From Coenobita brevimanus (taxonomy: Eukaryota; Arthropoda; Malacostraca; Decapoda; Coenobitidae): a stretch of DNA of 64,000 nucleotides. Position numbers and translations under genes: made by a program. Where the stretch lies: assembly GCA_032717465.1 (NCBI GenBank), contig CM064632.1, forward strand, positions 26,487,933 through 26,551,932, read 5' to 3'. Shown here in pieces: positions 44,991 through 57,334 of the stretch (positions are counted from its first letter, which is position 1; each line of letters begins with the position of its first letter). Below the pieces are notes generated by a model that was given only the letters and a program-made list of their open reading frames with translations, searched no databases and had not been told where the DNA came from.

Positions 44991-45888
44991 TATTGTTTGT
45001 AGAGTAGGAAGTGTATCTCTTTTTTTTTTGCCCAAAGTCTGTCTCTTGAATTGCCCTAATTCTGCTGAGTCTTTGATGCACAGCTTCTTGATGTTTTGTA
45101 TGTAGTAATGGAAGACGAGTCCAATGTCATATGTCTGGCCAAGAAGTCAGAACCATATTCACCTCTCCACCTCCCACACCGCACCCCATCCTCCCGAAAA
45201 CAAATTTCCCCCACTCTGTGAAGTCTCGAGGAGAATAAAAACTCCTCGCCAGTAATAAAAAAATTTAAGTCAATACTCCTAACCCTCAAAAAGCCTCAAA
45301 CCCAACACTATCTTTCCACAAAGTCTCAAATCCAGTGTCCCCCCCCCCCCCCTACTCGCCAAAAAGTCCCAACCCTATCTCTCCTGCTCCCTTAAAAAAG
45401 AAGAAAGAAAAGAAAAAGAAAGGAGAGGAGGGAAGGGGGGGAAGGGGAAGGTCAAAGGCTAGAGACGAAAACGAAACCCATCCAGTGGTAAGCGACACAA
45501 AATCCCCTCCTGATACGGCGGAATTGCCCAAAATTGGTCCTTGCTGTGCCACCTAGTTTAATATCCCAGCTACGTGCTTGGACTACCTGCCGCCCTCCCT
45601 GCCTCAACCCTCCCTGCCTCAACCCTCCCTGCCCCATCTTCTCTGCCTTTGCCTCCTCCCTACCTCCCTCACAATCTCCAACTCCCCACCCTCCCCAACC
45701 TCTATCGTCTTTCGGATATTTGCGCCGACTGCCTGTCTGCCTTCCCTCCCGCTCCTCTGTCTGCCTCTTTGTCTGAGTCAGCCTGTCAGTTTGTTTGTCT
45801 GTCCCCCACCTCTTGTATACCACTTCTCCTCTCCACCCCCTCTACCCATCTCCGATCTCTCCTTCTTCGACTTCTCCCACTGATATTA

Positions 45889-45934
<46 letters not shown>

Positions 45935-46730
45935 CATCATCATCATCATCATCTTCATCATCATCATTGTTATTATTATTTTTTTTCCTCCATCTCCTTC
46001 TTATGCCAATTTCTGTTTCTTTTCTTATTCCTATTCTTATTCTTGTTATTATTCTTTTTTCTTCTTTCTTCCTTGTTCTTCGTCCAGATATCCATGTCTA
46101 CTGCCTGTCTGTTCCTTCCCCTTTGCTTCAGCCCACCCCATTTTATCTCCTGCAGCCCCAGTCCTTTCTGTTAGCCTCCTCTCCTCCGTCGCCCATTGTT
46201 ATTTTTACTAATGCACATTCGGATCGGTGCCGACTGTCTGTCTGCTCGTGACTGTCTTCTGGCCTGTCTGTCTGAGCCCTCTCCTATTCCCTCACCCCCA
46301 CCCCCCACCGTCGCCTTCCTTCCCTTGCCACCGTCCCTGCACCATTCCCCCTCCCCTTGAGCTTGCCCCACCCCTCTCGCTACCCCTACCCTTGCCACCC
46401 TTACCCTTTGTATCCCCTCCCCTCGCCACCCCTTTCTCCCATTCCCTTCTCTCAAATCTCGAACATTCCTGGCTCCCCTTTTCCCTACCCCCCTACACCC
46501 ACTGCATTCCTCCTCCCCCATCATCATCTTCGCCCCAATCCCTCTCCCTCTTCTACACTTTAATCCCCTACCTTCGAAATCCGCGTATAAAACCCTTTCC
46601 CCCTTTCCTCCCCTCCCAGCTCTGAAATTCTTCCCTCCCCTCTCCGTCCCGTCTTTGGTCTTCGTCCACTGTTTTTTCAAGGAGGATTTTTTTGGACTTG
46701 AATTTCTTGTGTTAGGTATTTTGGGATGGA

Positions 46731-46732
<2 letters not shown>

Positions 46733-46813
<81 letters not shown>
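46733..46813. repeat. (GA)n microsatellite, about 80 bp
   Basis: Perfect GA repeat at the switch from pyrimidine-rich to purine-rich DNA. Confidence 0.97.
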
Positions 46814-46817
<4 letters not shown>

Positions 46818-47554
46818 AAGAAAGGATGATGGGGGAGGAGAGGGGAGGAAATGAGGGGGGAGAAGGAAGAGGAGTGAGAGGGAAATAGAATAGAAAGAAG
46901 GAGAGGAGGATATAAGATTGGAGAAGGGAGGGAAGAAACGAGGAAAGAGAGGATGGGAAGGAAAGGAAGAAGGGAAAACATGAGATTGAGGAAAAAAAGA
47001 ACTGAAAATAGAGGGAAAGAGAAGGAAATGAAGGAGTAGTAGGGAAAAAGATGGTTGAAGAAGAGAAAGAGTTGGATGAGGAGAAGGGGAATGGGAGGGA
47101 GAGAAATGACAAAAAGAAAGGCGGATGAAGGAGGACAAGGAAGAAAAAGAACGGAGATGGCAAGAAGGAAGGAAAGGGAAAAATTAAATTAACAAGAGGA
47201 AAGAAAGAGGAGAAGGGAAATGGCAAAAAAAGTAAGTAAAGAGAGAGGGCAGATGGCAAGAAGGAAGAAAAGGAAAGGGAGAATTGACATGAAGGAAGGA
47301 AATGGAGAAGGGAGATGGCAAAATAAAAGAAAGGAAAATGAATGGTGACAAGAAGGAAACACGAGAGAAAAATGTTTGACAAGAAAGAAGGAAGGGAAGA
47401 AGCAGAGTGGCAGGGAGAAAGAGAGAGGAGAATAAGAAAGAAAAGTAATATCAAAGGGAAAGGAGAAGTAACAGAAAATACGACTGGATGAGGGTACTGA
47501 GAAGGCTAATGAGAATGAGAAGAAAAGAAAGGGAAGGTAGAAGGAGGTAAAGAT

Positions 47555-47731
47555 TTGATGATGATGATGGTAGTGGTGATGATTGATGACGATGATTGAT
47601 GACATGATGATGATGATGATGATTGATGATGGTGCTGAATGATGATGATGATGATTGAGGATGATGATGATGACTGATGATGATAATGATGACGATGATG
47701 GCTGGTGGTGATGAGGATGAGGATGATGGCC

Positions 47732-47762
<31 letters not shown>
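47555..47762. repeat. GAT-type trinucleotide repeat
   Basis: GATGATGATGATTGATGA-type units, nearly pure at 47737-47760. Confidence 0.93.
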
Positions 47763-48256
47763 CAGTCTTGAAGATAGGAGAAAAGAACATGAATAGCTGT
47801 AAGTGAGGAAGAATTAAGAAAGAAAGACGATACTGATGGAAAAGAAGGAGGGAAGGAGCTGGCCTTTGGAAATAATTGATGAACGAGGTAGCTCCGGTAG
47901 AGTTATGGAACTGGGAAGGAAGAATAACGATGAGGTCCAGTATTTACTCTCATCTTATCCCCTTCAATTCGATGGCGTGTTTGTATTTTATTCTTGCTAT
48001 ATTCGGACGGTTTGATTCACTTCAGGATAAGCTTAACATACAGTATAATCTTCATAAACCTCGTCCCAGCCGGAGGTCGTCCCCAAACTGACTAAAATTG
48101 ACTTTAGGTAGCAAGCTTAAAGTGAAAAGGTATGATTGAAGGGGTTAAGTTGTGCATAAGGTTACTTGTGTCTGCTTTCATTTTCATTCATACAGGTAAA
48201 TAACACTTCGCCACGAAAGATCACCATTGACATAATCTAACTCATACCATCCTTCA

Positions 48257-48819
48257 GTCATTTTCGCGCGGCCGAGCAAATATAGGACTACATAATAGAT
48301 AGATAGATAAATAGATAGATAGAGAGACAGATAGAAGCAGGAAGTCAAATGATGAGAAGGTGTTGTGTTTGCGAGAAGCGAGCAGCGCTAAACGCTTACA
48401 CGGAGGAAAGCTGACGACAGCGGCCAGTAAGGAGATGATTCAGTTAGCTGTCAGCAGTCCTCTCGTGAGAAAGTTCTGTTGCCATGAGGAAGATACGTGA
48501 CACACACACCCTACTACACGAGATGTTAGGAAAGAGAGTTTAGAAGGAGACAAGCGACCCTAGAGAGAGGTCGAGACGGAGATTAGCTTTAGAACAGAGA
48601 GAGAGAGAGAGATAGCGAGACAGGGAGGTAGCTACCCAGGACTTATACTATTATACCTGTTTAATATTTCCAAGACAAATAAAAATAGTCCCATACTATT
48701 CTTTACCTCTCCCGTCACTACATGACATCTGGTGGGGAAACTACTACAAGATATAAAAGCCGCTCGACCACAAGTCTAAAATATACTTCTCTACAAGTAA
48801 CTACAAAGTCCTTATGACA
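48257..48819 (+). repeat. 5' LTR of errantivirus-like element
   Basis: Repeat from GTCATTTTCGCG to CTTATGACA; it holds GATA repeats, an AATAAA at 48679-48684 and a TATAAAAG at 48752-48759. The start lacks the usual TG, so it may be truncated. Confidence 0.88.
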
Positions 48820-48820
48820 T

Positions 48821-48836
48821 TTGGTGGCAGCGAACG
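48821..48836 (+). promoter_or_regulatory. Candidate primer-binding site
   Basis: TTGGTGGCAGCGAACG follows the LTR end directly. The matching tRNA was not identified. Confidence 0.5.
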
Positions 48837-49829
48837 TATACGAACCTCGTCCTTCACGAATCAACATTAAATTCCTACAAAATATCAAGATTGACAACAA
48901 CCAACAATATCAGCTCCTGCCCCCTCCGTCTCCCAGATCATTACGCTGATGCAGAGGTCAAGAGATCACTCGACGCCTTGCAAGTAGCTTAACGACAAAC
49001 CAGCAAATCTGCGGACATCGTCTCCGAATTAAAAGCAAATTTCTACAAAAGCAACCGAGACTACAAGGTTAGCTTCAGTTCTACAAAGTCTACAGCCATC
49101 TACAATCAACTACAGCCATCTACAATCAACTACAATTAACAACTCTACGTCGTCTGTATAATCTTCTACACGCACCTACAAGTAGCGGCAGTCTTCATCC
49201 CACAACGAATAAATCACTAGAGAAAAGGACAGAGAAAACTTCCACATAGAATAAAGGGAACAAACAAACGAAGAGTGAGACACGATTTACAACTCATCTT
49301 ACTCACTCGTCTTCACTCAAGTTACTCATCGCTACTCATTCACTCACCACAGCTACCAGTGTGGGAAGCCGACGTCACCATGTGCTGAGATGACATCACA
49401 ACGCGAGTCTGCCATACCAAGCAACGTGTGACTGACACCAGGCACTTCTCACCCACTACTCATTACTCATTATTCACATAGCTCCTACTCATATTCACTT
49501 ATTTTCACAGTTAAGTTGGAAATTCGACATTCTATGTTGAGGTTTGCCTGGGACAGCCGTTAACCACTACAAATACCAGGCCATGGAGTTTCCTGAGTAA
49601 TATCGTCCATCAACACACCACTAGAATTATCAAGAGATCTTCAATCAAACCTGTTTTCTTCCGAGATCGACTTTTGTATCGACACACCTCTACGATCTGT
49701 ATCAAGTGGGTAAAATTATACTTGCTTATTTCTTCTCAGTGCTAAAATTAGCTATATTCAACTTATTTAATCATCTAGTTTGCTAGGACATAAATAAACA
49801 AGAGGCGTATTTCATAACATCATATCTTA
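48837..49829 (+). other. Untranslated leader of errantivirus-like element
   Basis: About 1 kb without a sustained frame. CTACAGCCATCTACAATCAA is tandemly repeated near 49089-49130. CAAGTGGGTAAAAT near 49703 is a possible splice donor for a subgenomic env RNA. Confidence 0.6.
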
Positions 49830-51251
49830 ATGACAGGAATATTTTCGCAACCACCCACGTTAATACCAGATGACACACAAATTGCCACAACATCAGACTC
49901 ACAATTAAGAGACAGCCCACCCATTGTACAACCCACACCACACGTTATAGATAAGGAAACAAATACGGGAGTTTCGGATGATGAGTGGGAAACCCCTTCA
50001 GACGTTGAGAGTATCGACTTCGCAGCTGCCTTAAATACGTATGCCAATATACTTAACAGGGTTCACCGGTCCGGTCATACATATTCTACCATTCCCTCAC
50101 ATAACGATAAACTCGTACAAGTTGAATTAACAGGGCAATCATTAAATATGAATCAAGAAACAAATACTGCTGATCTAAAAACCACACCTCACGTTTTTGT
50201 GTATCACGAGGATAAGACTGCCCCAAAATTCTCTGGCACAGACAAGGATCGCATTGATGTCATTTCATTAATCAGTCAGTGCGAACAAATGTTCATCAAG
50301 CGCCACATACTAGATGAACAAGAGAAAATTGCTATTTTTCATCTTGCATAAGCCAGGAAAGATGTCCAGCAAGCAATTTATTGCGCTCCGATAAGCTACA
50401 TCGTGCTAGGACATATGATGAATTTAAAACTGAATTTCTGAAGAAATTTTCTGGAGGTATGAACTTCTTGCCAGGTATAATTCCAGAATTACATAAAATT
50501 GTAGATCTTGTAAGGGAGCACACTACAAACCATGTGCTCAGTGAAATAACTGCTGATGTCTCCACAATCAAGAGAACCCTATTAGCTACTCTGGAGAATT
50601 CTAAGTGGATAACAGATGATGGAAAGATGTCCCCAGACCTCGTCGTGGACATCATTGGTTATGTAGCTGCCTTGTGTAAATTACCTGATAGAACCCTTAA
50701 GATCGCCAAAACAATCGCGTACATCCCTGGAATGTGCTTACTAGACTTAATGAACGAGGTAGAGATGCAGTGCAGTAAAGCAGGTGTGGTCGACACACAT
50801 GCACATTCTGGTAGAATCAGGGTACCTGAGACAGTATCAGCTGTGAAAACATCAACACCGACCCCAAACAGAGAACAAAATCGATCGCGACCTGAAATGA
50901 GGCAGCCCAAACAAGCAAAGACGCCTAGACCTCGTTCCCACACGCCTTCCTACAGGCAGTTTCATAAGTTTTTCGCGCAGCCCGAGCAGGTCTCGCGCTA
51001 TAAACAACACTTTTTATGGGAAATCACCTCGTAGGTCACAGTCAAGGGATAGGTCCATTCTGTGTCATTACTGTGCAAAACCAGGACACACAAGGTATGA
51101 ATGCTTTATCAAGGCAAAAGAGGATAATCAAAAGACACAAGGGTTTGGTCCTTACTGTAGGCATCATAGATACCAAGGGCACTGGACTAGTGATTGCAAA
51201 ACAGTAGAAAAAATTGTGTCTATGTTCAAATCGGGGAAGACCAAGTCATGA
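49830..51251 (+). pseudogene. gag: Gag of errantivirus-like element (disrupted)
   Basis: Structural polyprotein, starting at ATG 49830 after the leader. The first frame runs to an in-frame TAA (50349-50351). It continues a short way as ARKDVQQAIYCAP, then coding passes to another phase near 50380 (DKLHRARTYDEFKTEFLKKF) with a capsid-like middle part and a basic Arg/Pro/Gln-rich tail. A second phase change near 51010, at a run of T, restores the first frame and reads KSPRRSQSRDRS and a zinc knuckle CHYCAKPGHTRYEC (CX2CX4HX4C), then a second CX2HX4HX4C variant (CRHHRYQGHWTSDC). TGA 51249-51251 ends it, overlapping pol. Two compensating shifts plus one stop break it as read; sequencing error at homopolymers is an alternative. 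Confidence 0.78.
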
Positions 51252-53163
51252 CAAAAAACGAACAAACGTAAAGAAGAACAAGGTTAAACTTCACATAGGA
51301 GGCATGTTGGGAAATGAGTGTATCTTGATACCAGCTGTATGTGAGGATCAAAACGTTTCCTTATTTTTAGATACAGGCTCTCCAGTGAACTTAATAACAC
51401 ATGAAGAACTAAATAGAATTCTTAAAAATAAAAAGAAAGTAACTTTTCTGGATGAAGCTGATTTAGAATTAAACACAGTAGATGGTCAAGAGATTACAGT
51501 AAAAGGTATGATAAGATTAAATCTCAGTTTCACAGAAACTACAAGACCATTCTCTGCATTGTTCTATATCGTTGAAAACTTAGCAATTAAAGCTCATATG
51601 TTACTGGGCTTAAGATCCATGAGAACTGAGAACATAACTATACTCCCACAAATGAATGGAATAGACTTTGATAATGAATTTATAGAGGAAATACTTTCAG
51701 AGCCCTCACCGATTGGTAGAAGAGAGCCAAAAAGAATTGGTAATATTAAAGGCTTTAACAAACATACACAAACAGATGAGTGTATAGATCCACTTACACC
51801 AGCAACCCCATCCTCCAGAATTAGTGACCCAGATAACAGCACTGATTTATCAATTTTTCCAGCCCATCTCACTAATGATTTGGTTATACCACCTAATTCA
51901 TACATGGTTACCATAAAGAGCAAATTACGGAATAGTACTGTTCTTGTCTTAGAAGAATTATGTAAAGTAAAAGGATTGTCAGTAGAAAACGCATTATGTC
52001 ATACGAACGACGAAGGGCTAACTCAGATATTCATTATTAATCACATGAATGGGGAAGTTCAGTTGAAGAAGGGAACTTGCATAGTTAATATTGAAAAATG
52101 TTTCGCCCCTGTGAAGGAAATAAATATTGGTGGAGTAACAAGTGAGATAAAATCTACGGATAGAGAAAGAATAAAAGAGAATTTAATTCACTCAGGTGAA
52201 TTTGACGAAGAAAATGATTTGTTAACCCTGCTGGAAACACACAGGGACACCGTAGCCTTGCCCGGAGAACGATTAGGGTGTACTAACTTGATTAATCACA
52301 TGATTAATGTGCACCCAGAAACACCACCAATTTTCGTACCAGCTTATCGCATACCACACTCCCAACGTACACTTGCAAATCAGTATGTCGATGAAATGTT
52401 AAAGCTTGGAATTATTGAGCCTTCAGTTTCTCCGTGGAACGCTCCCCTTTTCTTTGTGCCCAAGAGAAATGGAGAAATGCGTGCGGTAGTAGATTACCGT
52501 AAACTAAATAATCACACAATCCCTGACAGATTTCCCATGCCATTGCTAAGTGATGTGCTACAGAATATTGGTCCTGAGAATAATATATTCTCGACCATCG
52601 ATCTCCTAAACGGATACTATCAGATTCCGGTATCTCAGGAGTCACGTAAATACACTGCCTTTTCAACAAACAGAGGCCATTATCAATATACAAGAATGCC
52701 AATGGGACTGAGGACAGCCCCCGGTACGTTCCAGCGTCTTATGAATTACGTATTGTCCGGAATTTTAGGACAAGGAATATTTGTTTATCTTGACGATATT
52801 ATTATCGCAACGAGGAATATTAAGGATCATCTCAGGAAATTAGACTTACTCTTACAAAAGCTTAGTGATGCTGGATTAAAAATTAAACTTTCTAAATGCA
52901 AATTTTGCTTTAAGGAAATAAATTTCTTAGGCCACAAATTAAGTTCTGATGGTATTCACACCACTGATGACAAAATACAGGCAGTGAGAGATTTTCCTGA
53001 ACCCACTACGACTGACGAAGTTAGACAATTTTTAGGTCTGGCTGGGTACTATAGGTCCTTCGTACCACAGTTCTCTCATATAGCCTTCCCTCTATTCCAA
53101 CTACTCAAAAAAGATGCTGTATTCCAATGGGAAGAAGAACAAAAAGGGCATTTAACAATCTAA
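51208..53163 (+). pseudogene. pol: Pol part 1: protease and reverse transcriptase (errantivirus-like)
   Basis: The frame opens at 51208 after a TAG, at a run of six A, offset +1 (or -2) from the gag knuckle frame. In the 649-residue reading the aspartic protease active site FLDTGSPVNLI is at about 51-61. RT begins with PSVSPWNAPLFFVPKRNG and shows AVVDYRKLN, FSTIDLLNGYYQIPV and the catalytic VYLDD box at 524-528, then LGHKLSSDG and FLGLAGYYRSF. It loses frame near 53150, where one base appears missing inside EEQK...AFNNL, and RNase H continues in the next frame. Protease would mature the particle and RT copy the genome. All catalytic residues I can check are present. Confidence 0.88.
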
Positions 53164-55070
53164 AAATTAAACTAACGAATGCACCTTGTTTAGCATATCC
53201 AGATTACACGAAATCATTTCTTATTTGTACAGACGCATCAGTTAAAGGATTAGGGGCTGTACTGATGCAGGAAGATAAAAGAGGAAAGAATCAACCAATT
53301 GCATTTGCCAGCAGACAAACAAGAGGTGCGGAGAAAAATTATAGCACTACAGACTTAGAGGCACTTGCAGTGATTTTTGCATTACAAAAGTTTCGAGATT
53401 TGGTATATGGTTACGAAATCCACTTATTCACCGACCATAAACCACTGGTGGGTATGTTTAAAGAAAAACTCCTTTCTGGGAGGAGAGCAAGATGGAAATG
53501 TACAGTTGAAAACTACAATGTACAAATACATTATATACAAGGTAAAATGAATATAGTAGCGGACGCATTATCTAGGAACCCGAACACAATTCAGGTTGCG
53601 GCGTTAGATCTCAAAGGAAATATCCCAGACCACGAGGATATCGCAAAGGCACAAAGACTTGACCCAGTATGGTCAAAAGTAATATACAAGTTAGAAAGTG
53701 GAGATGACATACAATTACCCAAACTGCATGTCCCACTTGAACAATTCACAATGGTCAATAATACATTATACAAAATTAACTCTAAACAACCAAAACGCCA
53801 AAGAAATACTAACCAGTTGGTAGTACCTAATGACATGATACCCCAAGTATTACGAATGATACACGACAGCCCACATGCAGGACACCCTGGAAAGGATAAG
53901 ACATTCAACCAAGCCCAGCTATTATATTACTGGCCTTCATTACGAAGAGATATACACAATCATATAGACAGATGCGAATCATGTGCGAAACACAAAGGAT
54001 ACCCAATCACACCTGCACCGATGGGTAATTACCCAGTACCACATCAACCATGGGACGTTGTCGCTGTTGATTTACTCAAGATGCCATTATCATACAATAA
54101 TAACCTATACTTATTCGTAGCAACGGATCATTTTTCCCGTTATGTCATTTTAGCTCCAATTAAAGATAAGACAGCAGAGACAGTAGCAAAGGCAATAACA
54201 GATAATGTAATATGTCGCTTTACTACCCCAAAGGTATTAATAAGTGATAATGGAGGAGAATTTAATTCTGAGATCTTACAAGAAATATGTAAACAATACA
54301 ACATTAAAAAGGTTAACGTTTTGGCCTATCACCCAGCATCGAATGGGTTGGTAGAGAGACAAAATAAAAAGGTATTAGATGTGCTACGACACATTCTCAG
54401 TGAAAATTATGCAAGCTGGGATGATTGGATTCCCAGAGTAGAGGCCTCCATTAATGGGTCTATAAATAAATCCATTGGTGACACACCACATTTCATTATA
54501 TATGGCACAGATAAAAAATTACCATATGAGCTCCTAGAAGGTGACAGCATGCCTATATACAATTACGATGATTACTCTAAACTCCGTTTACGTGAATTCC
54601 AGGACATACACAAAAGAGTGCAAAAACAATTAACGATGTCCAAGGAAGAAATGACGGAGGCATTTAACAAAAAGGCAAAAGATTCACCTATCAGCTTAGG
54701 AGACATTGTTTACGGAGTCATTCATACGAGAGACAATAAATTATCCCCTAAATTTGAGGGCCCATACAGAGTAATTAACATAAAGGCAAACAAAGTTTTA
54801 ATTAAGTCACTTTCAAGTGGCGAGGAAAAACAAGTTCATATTGACCATTTAAAACGAGTTTCAAGGGAATTATCACATAATTATTCAGCCTCGGATACAA
54901 CCGAACAGGTGAACGTACCTCAAGAAACCAAGCAAGAACACAACAATGATTACAAAAAGAAATTAAGGTCATATACCAAACAATCGAACATAGGTGCAAC
55001 TATTCCAATGAAATCTACAGTACATCATTTACGAGAATTAAATATCGATTTAAACTCCTTCTATAAATGA
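53127..55070 (+). pseudogene. pol: Pol part 2: RNase H and integrase (errantivirus-like)
   Basis: Continuation of pol after the frame change near 53150; the nominal first Met is not a real start. RNase H shows FLICTDASVKGLGAVL, TDLEALAVIFALQKF, LFTDHKPLVG and NIVADALSR. Integrase has an HHCC module (HDSPHAGHPGK ... CESCAKH), a D,D35E core (VAVDLLKMP; VLISDNGGEFNS; NGLVERQNKK, exactly 35 residues between the last two acids) and a GPY/F module (KFEGPYRVINIK). No stop or shift interrupts its 640-odd codons. It ends at TGA 55068-55070, 86 bp before env. Integrase would join the cDNA to the host chromosome. Intact in itself but separated from protease/RT by the frameshift. Confidence 0.9.
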
Positions 55071-55135
55071 AATAACAGCCAACCGTAACGCACATCATCA
55101 CTATCATCAACCACAGCTTTATAGGAAATTAATAG

Positions 55136-55150
55136 ATTTTTTTTCGGTAG
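55136..55150 (+). promoter_or_regulatory. Candidate splice acceptor before env
   Basis: A run of T followed by CGGTAG ends six bases before the env ATG, a good polypyrimidine-AG context. Errantiviral env is known to be expressed from spliced RNA; use here is inferred. Confidence 0.45.
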
Positions 55151-55156
55151 GTTACG

Positions 55157-56887
55157 ATGAAGGGACTTATGCTATGGATTCTCCTATACATAGTAAGAGT
55201 ATATGCGCACCTAGACCCCAAGCATATAGTACGACAAGGATGCCTCATAGCTCCAACGGCCACGACTACAATCGTCAAGGATGTCATGAGTACTGAAATA
55301 AGTCTAGATTACTTGTATGACTTACCTACTTATATAGAAAGACTTGCGACGCCGATGCGAACTCTGGACTTCAAGATAGGGAATTATGTTTCACAATCAC
55401 ATATCACCAAGGAAGTGGATGAAATGGTGAAGTTAGCGAAATGGAAACTAGAACAGGCGAAGTCAACTATGCTCGTCATGATCCAAGATCTCCCATCTTC
55501 TGGAACAGAGGTGCTGAGCGACAGGAACAACATCACACGTACTCGCCAAAAGCGCGGTTTGTTCGATCTGGGCGGCGCAATTCTTGGGAACATCTTTGGA
55601 TTGGCTACAGAGGATGACCTTAAAGAAATAAACAAAAAATTTAATAAGATAGCTCAGGTACTAACATACCAAGATAAATTCATCACAGGACAGAACTCAG
55701 CAATGAAAACAATTGTGAAAAATCTGAAACAAGCAGAAAACGTAGCTCTCGAGAGTATAGATAAAATAAATAACTTGGAGGGTAACGTTACCCTTTTCCA
55801 GCACTTCTCCATCATCACAGAACATATTGACACGATTCTACTACAATTAGAGAACACTAGAGATCATTTCAGGGCACTTATGCAAGGAATTTCGAATGCT
55901 GGTGATGGCAAGATCACAAATGACTTACTCCCAGTTCATGAGCTACGTCAGATAGTTAGTCAAGGCATACATAAACATAAATTGAAGCCATTGTTCCGCA
56001 GTAGGGAATTTATGCAATATTACCCGTACTTGGAAGCAACACTAACACCAACATCAGTGATAGTTCATGTACCATTCATCACGGAAGACCTGTTCACAGT
56101 ATACCAAATACACCCCTTCCCCTATAGAAACAACAACACTTTAGTCATCATCAACATCAACACAGACACCGAACTCATCATGGTCTCCAAGAGACGAGAC
56201 ACTGTCACTTTAGCAAGTGAGTCAACGATTGAGCGAAAGTGCCGCACATCCTTACATGCTGTTCATCTTTGTCCTGCGTACATTTTCACGTTTCAGCCTA
56301 CTGATACGGTCCCTTGTGAAATGGCTATCATCAGCAATAACAATATTCATCATCATTGCAACTTCACTTTTGCTCCAGATAAACTTGTACACCATCAACG
56401 CATTGGACACTCGCAGTTTTTTTATTTCCCTCATAACACATCAGTTTACATAGTCTGTCCAGATATACCACCATCTCATACATCGGCCTCAGGATTATAC
56501 ATAGCACCAGACTACTGTGCGGTATTTACACCATCCATGTCTACTTTTTCCACCATCAATCACTACGCCATTATCAACCATACACACAAACATTTCCACC
56601 CACTGCCTGATATGGACTTAAACATGAGCACAAGTATTAAGCTGACTTCACCTAAGTTTGAAACTATGCAGCTGATCAATGAAACAATGAAGCCCTGGGA
56701 AGATTTGAGTTTGAGTATGTTCAACCCATATTATGTGTATAGCCAAGCACCTTCTGTCTTCATAATTATCTGCATTGTGGTTGCAGTATTGCTGTTGGCC
56801 ATGCACAGAATGCATGCAAGAATTGCTAATTTGGAGTCATTGTTTAGTGGGGGGAGAGTTAACATCACAGTTAACCACCCTGAATGA
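55157..56887 (+). CDS. env: F-type envelope glycoprotein (errantivirus-like env), uninterrupted
   Basis: A 576-codon open frame for a class I membrane-fusion protein resembling baculovirus F and insect errantivirus Env. From the N-terminus: a hydrophobic signal peptide (about 1-17); an ectodomain; a furin-type site RQKR at 130-133; directly after it a glycine-rich fusion-peptide-like segment starting GLFDLGGAILG (134 on); a heptad-like helical stretch (about 155-225); scattered Cys and several N-X-S/T sites in the C-terminal ectodomain; one transmembrane segment (about 533-549); and a short tail of about 27 residues. ATG 55157 sits a few bases after TTTTTTTTCGGTAG, a plausible splice acceptor, as expected if env is made from a spliced RNA. 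No stop or frameshift is visible, unlike gag and pol. Function is inferred from family features only. Confidence 0.87.
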   Translation: MKGLMLWILLYIVRVYAHLDPKHIVRQGCLIAPTATTTIVKDVMSTEISLDYLYDLPTYIERLATPMRTLDFKIGNYVSQSHITKEVDEMVKLAKWKLEQAKSTMLVMIQDLPSSGTEVLSDRNNITRTRQKRGLFDLGGAILGNIFGLATEDDLKEINKKFNKIAQVLTYQDKFITGQNSAMKTIVKNLKQAENVALESIDKINNLEGNVTLFQHFSIITEHIDTILLQLENTRDHFRALMQGISNAGDGKITNDLLPVHELRQIVSQGIHKHKLKPLFRSREFMQYYPYLEATLTPTSVIVHVPFITEDLFTVYQIHPFPYRNNNTLVIININTDTELIMVSKRRDTVTLASESTIERKCRTSLHAVHLCPAYIFTFQPTDTVPCEMAIISNNNIHHHCNFTFAPDKLVHHQRIGHSQFFYFPHNTSVYIVCPDIPPSHTSASGLYIAPDYCAVFTPSMSTFSTINHYAIINHTHKHFHPLPDMDLNMSTSIKLTSPKFETMQLINETMKPWEDLSLSMFNPYYVYSQAPSVFIIICIVVAVLLLAMHRMHARIANLESLFSGGRVNITVNHPE

Positions 56888-57334
56888 AGTGTATATATTT
56901 TGTATATAGTATTAATTATATATAAAAAAAAAAAAAAAAAAAAAAAAAAATAATAATAACACAAAGAAGAATGACCCATATATGACAAACCAGTACCATT
57001 ATCTTTGAATGAAATATTAATAACTCTTACAATAATCTTAATTTTAAACTATTTTTATTCTTGCATGTATGCATTTCACTATAATAACCCAAGTACATAC
57101 TGTATTACAGTTAAATAATTTACTTTAATGCATTTATTCCAATATGTATTCAACTTATTTAAAATGTAATATTACTGAATAATCACTATTTACTATGAAT
57201 AATATATGTATACAATATTCATACAATTATGTTACTTTACAATATTATGTATTTCACTTAATTAGCTTATAAGTTCATTATAATGTGTATGTAGTATGTA
57301 TTAATATATTATAACTATTAAATGTCGATGGTAC
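56888..57334 (+). other. AT-rich 3' region of errantivirus-like element
   Basis: A-run at 56922-56950, then AT-rich sequence to the 3' repeat. No clear polypurine tract lies next to 57335; part of this stretch may belong to a longer 3' LTR. Confidence 0.6.

Larger units (their letters stand above)
44991..48256. other. Strand-asymmetric DNA and simple repeats, no gene
   Basis: Pyrimidine-rich plus strand 45560-46650, then purine-rich 46730-47540. A CCCTGCCTCAACCCT triplication lies at 45590-45635, ATT/CAT repeats at 45882-45975, (GA)n at 46733-46813 and GAT repeats at 47555-47762. The minus-strand 427-codon frame here is a composition artefact. 47770-48256 shows nothing recognisable. Confidence 0.75.

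Noticed and set aside
46171..47454. 427-codon minus-strand frame
   Set aside because: Composition artefact of the purine/pyrimidine switch and a (GA) array; no motif, and both halves differ completely in character.
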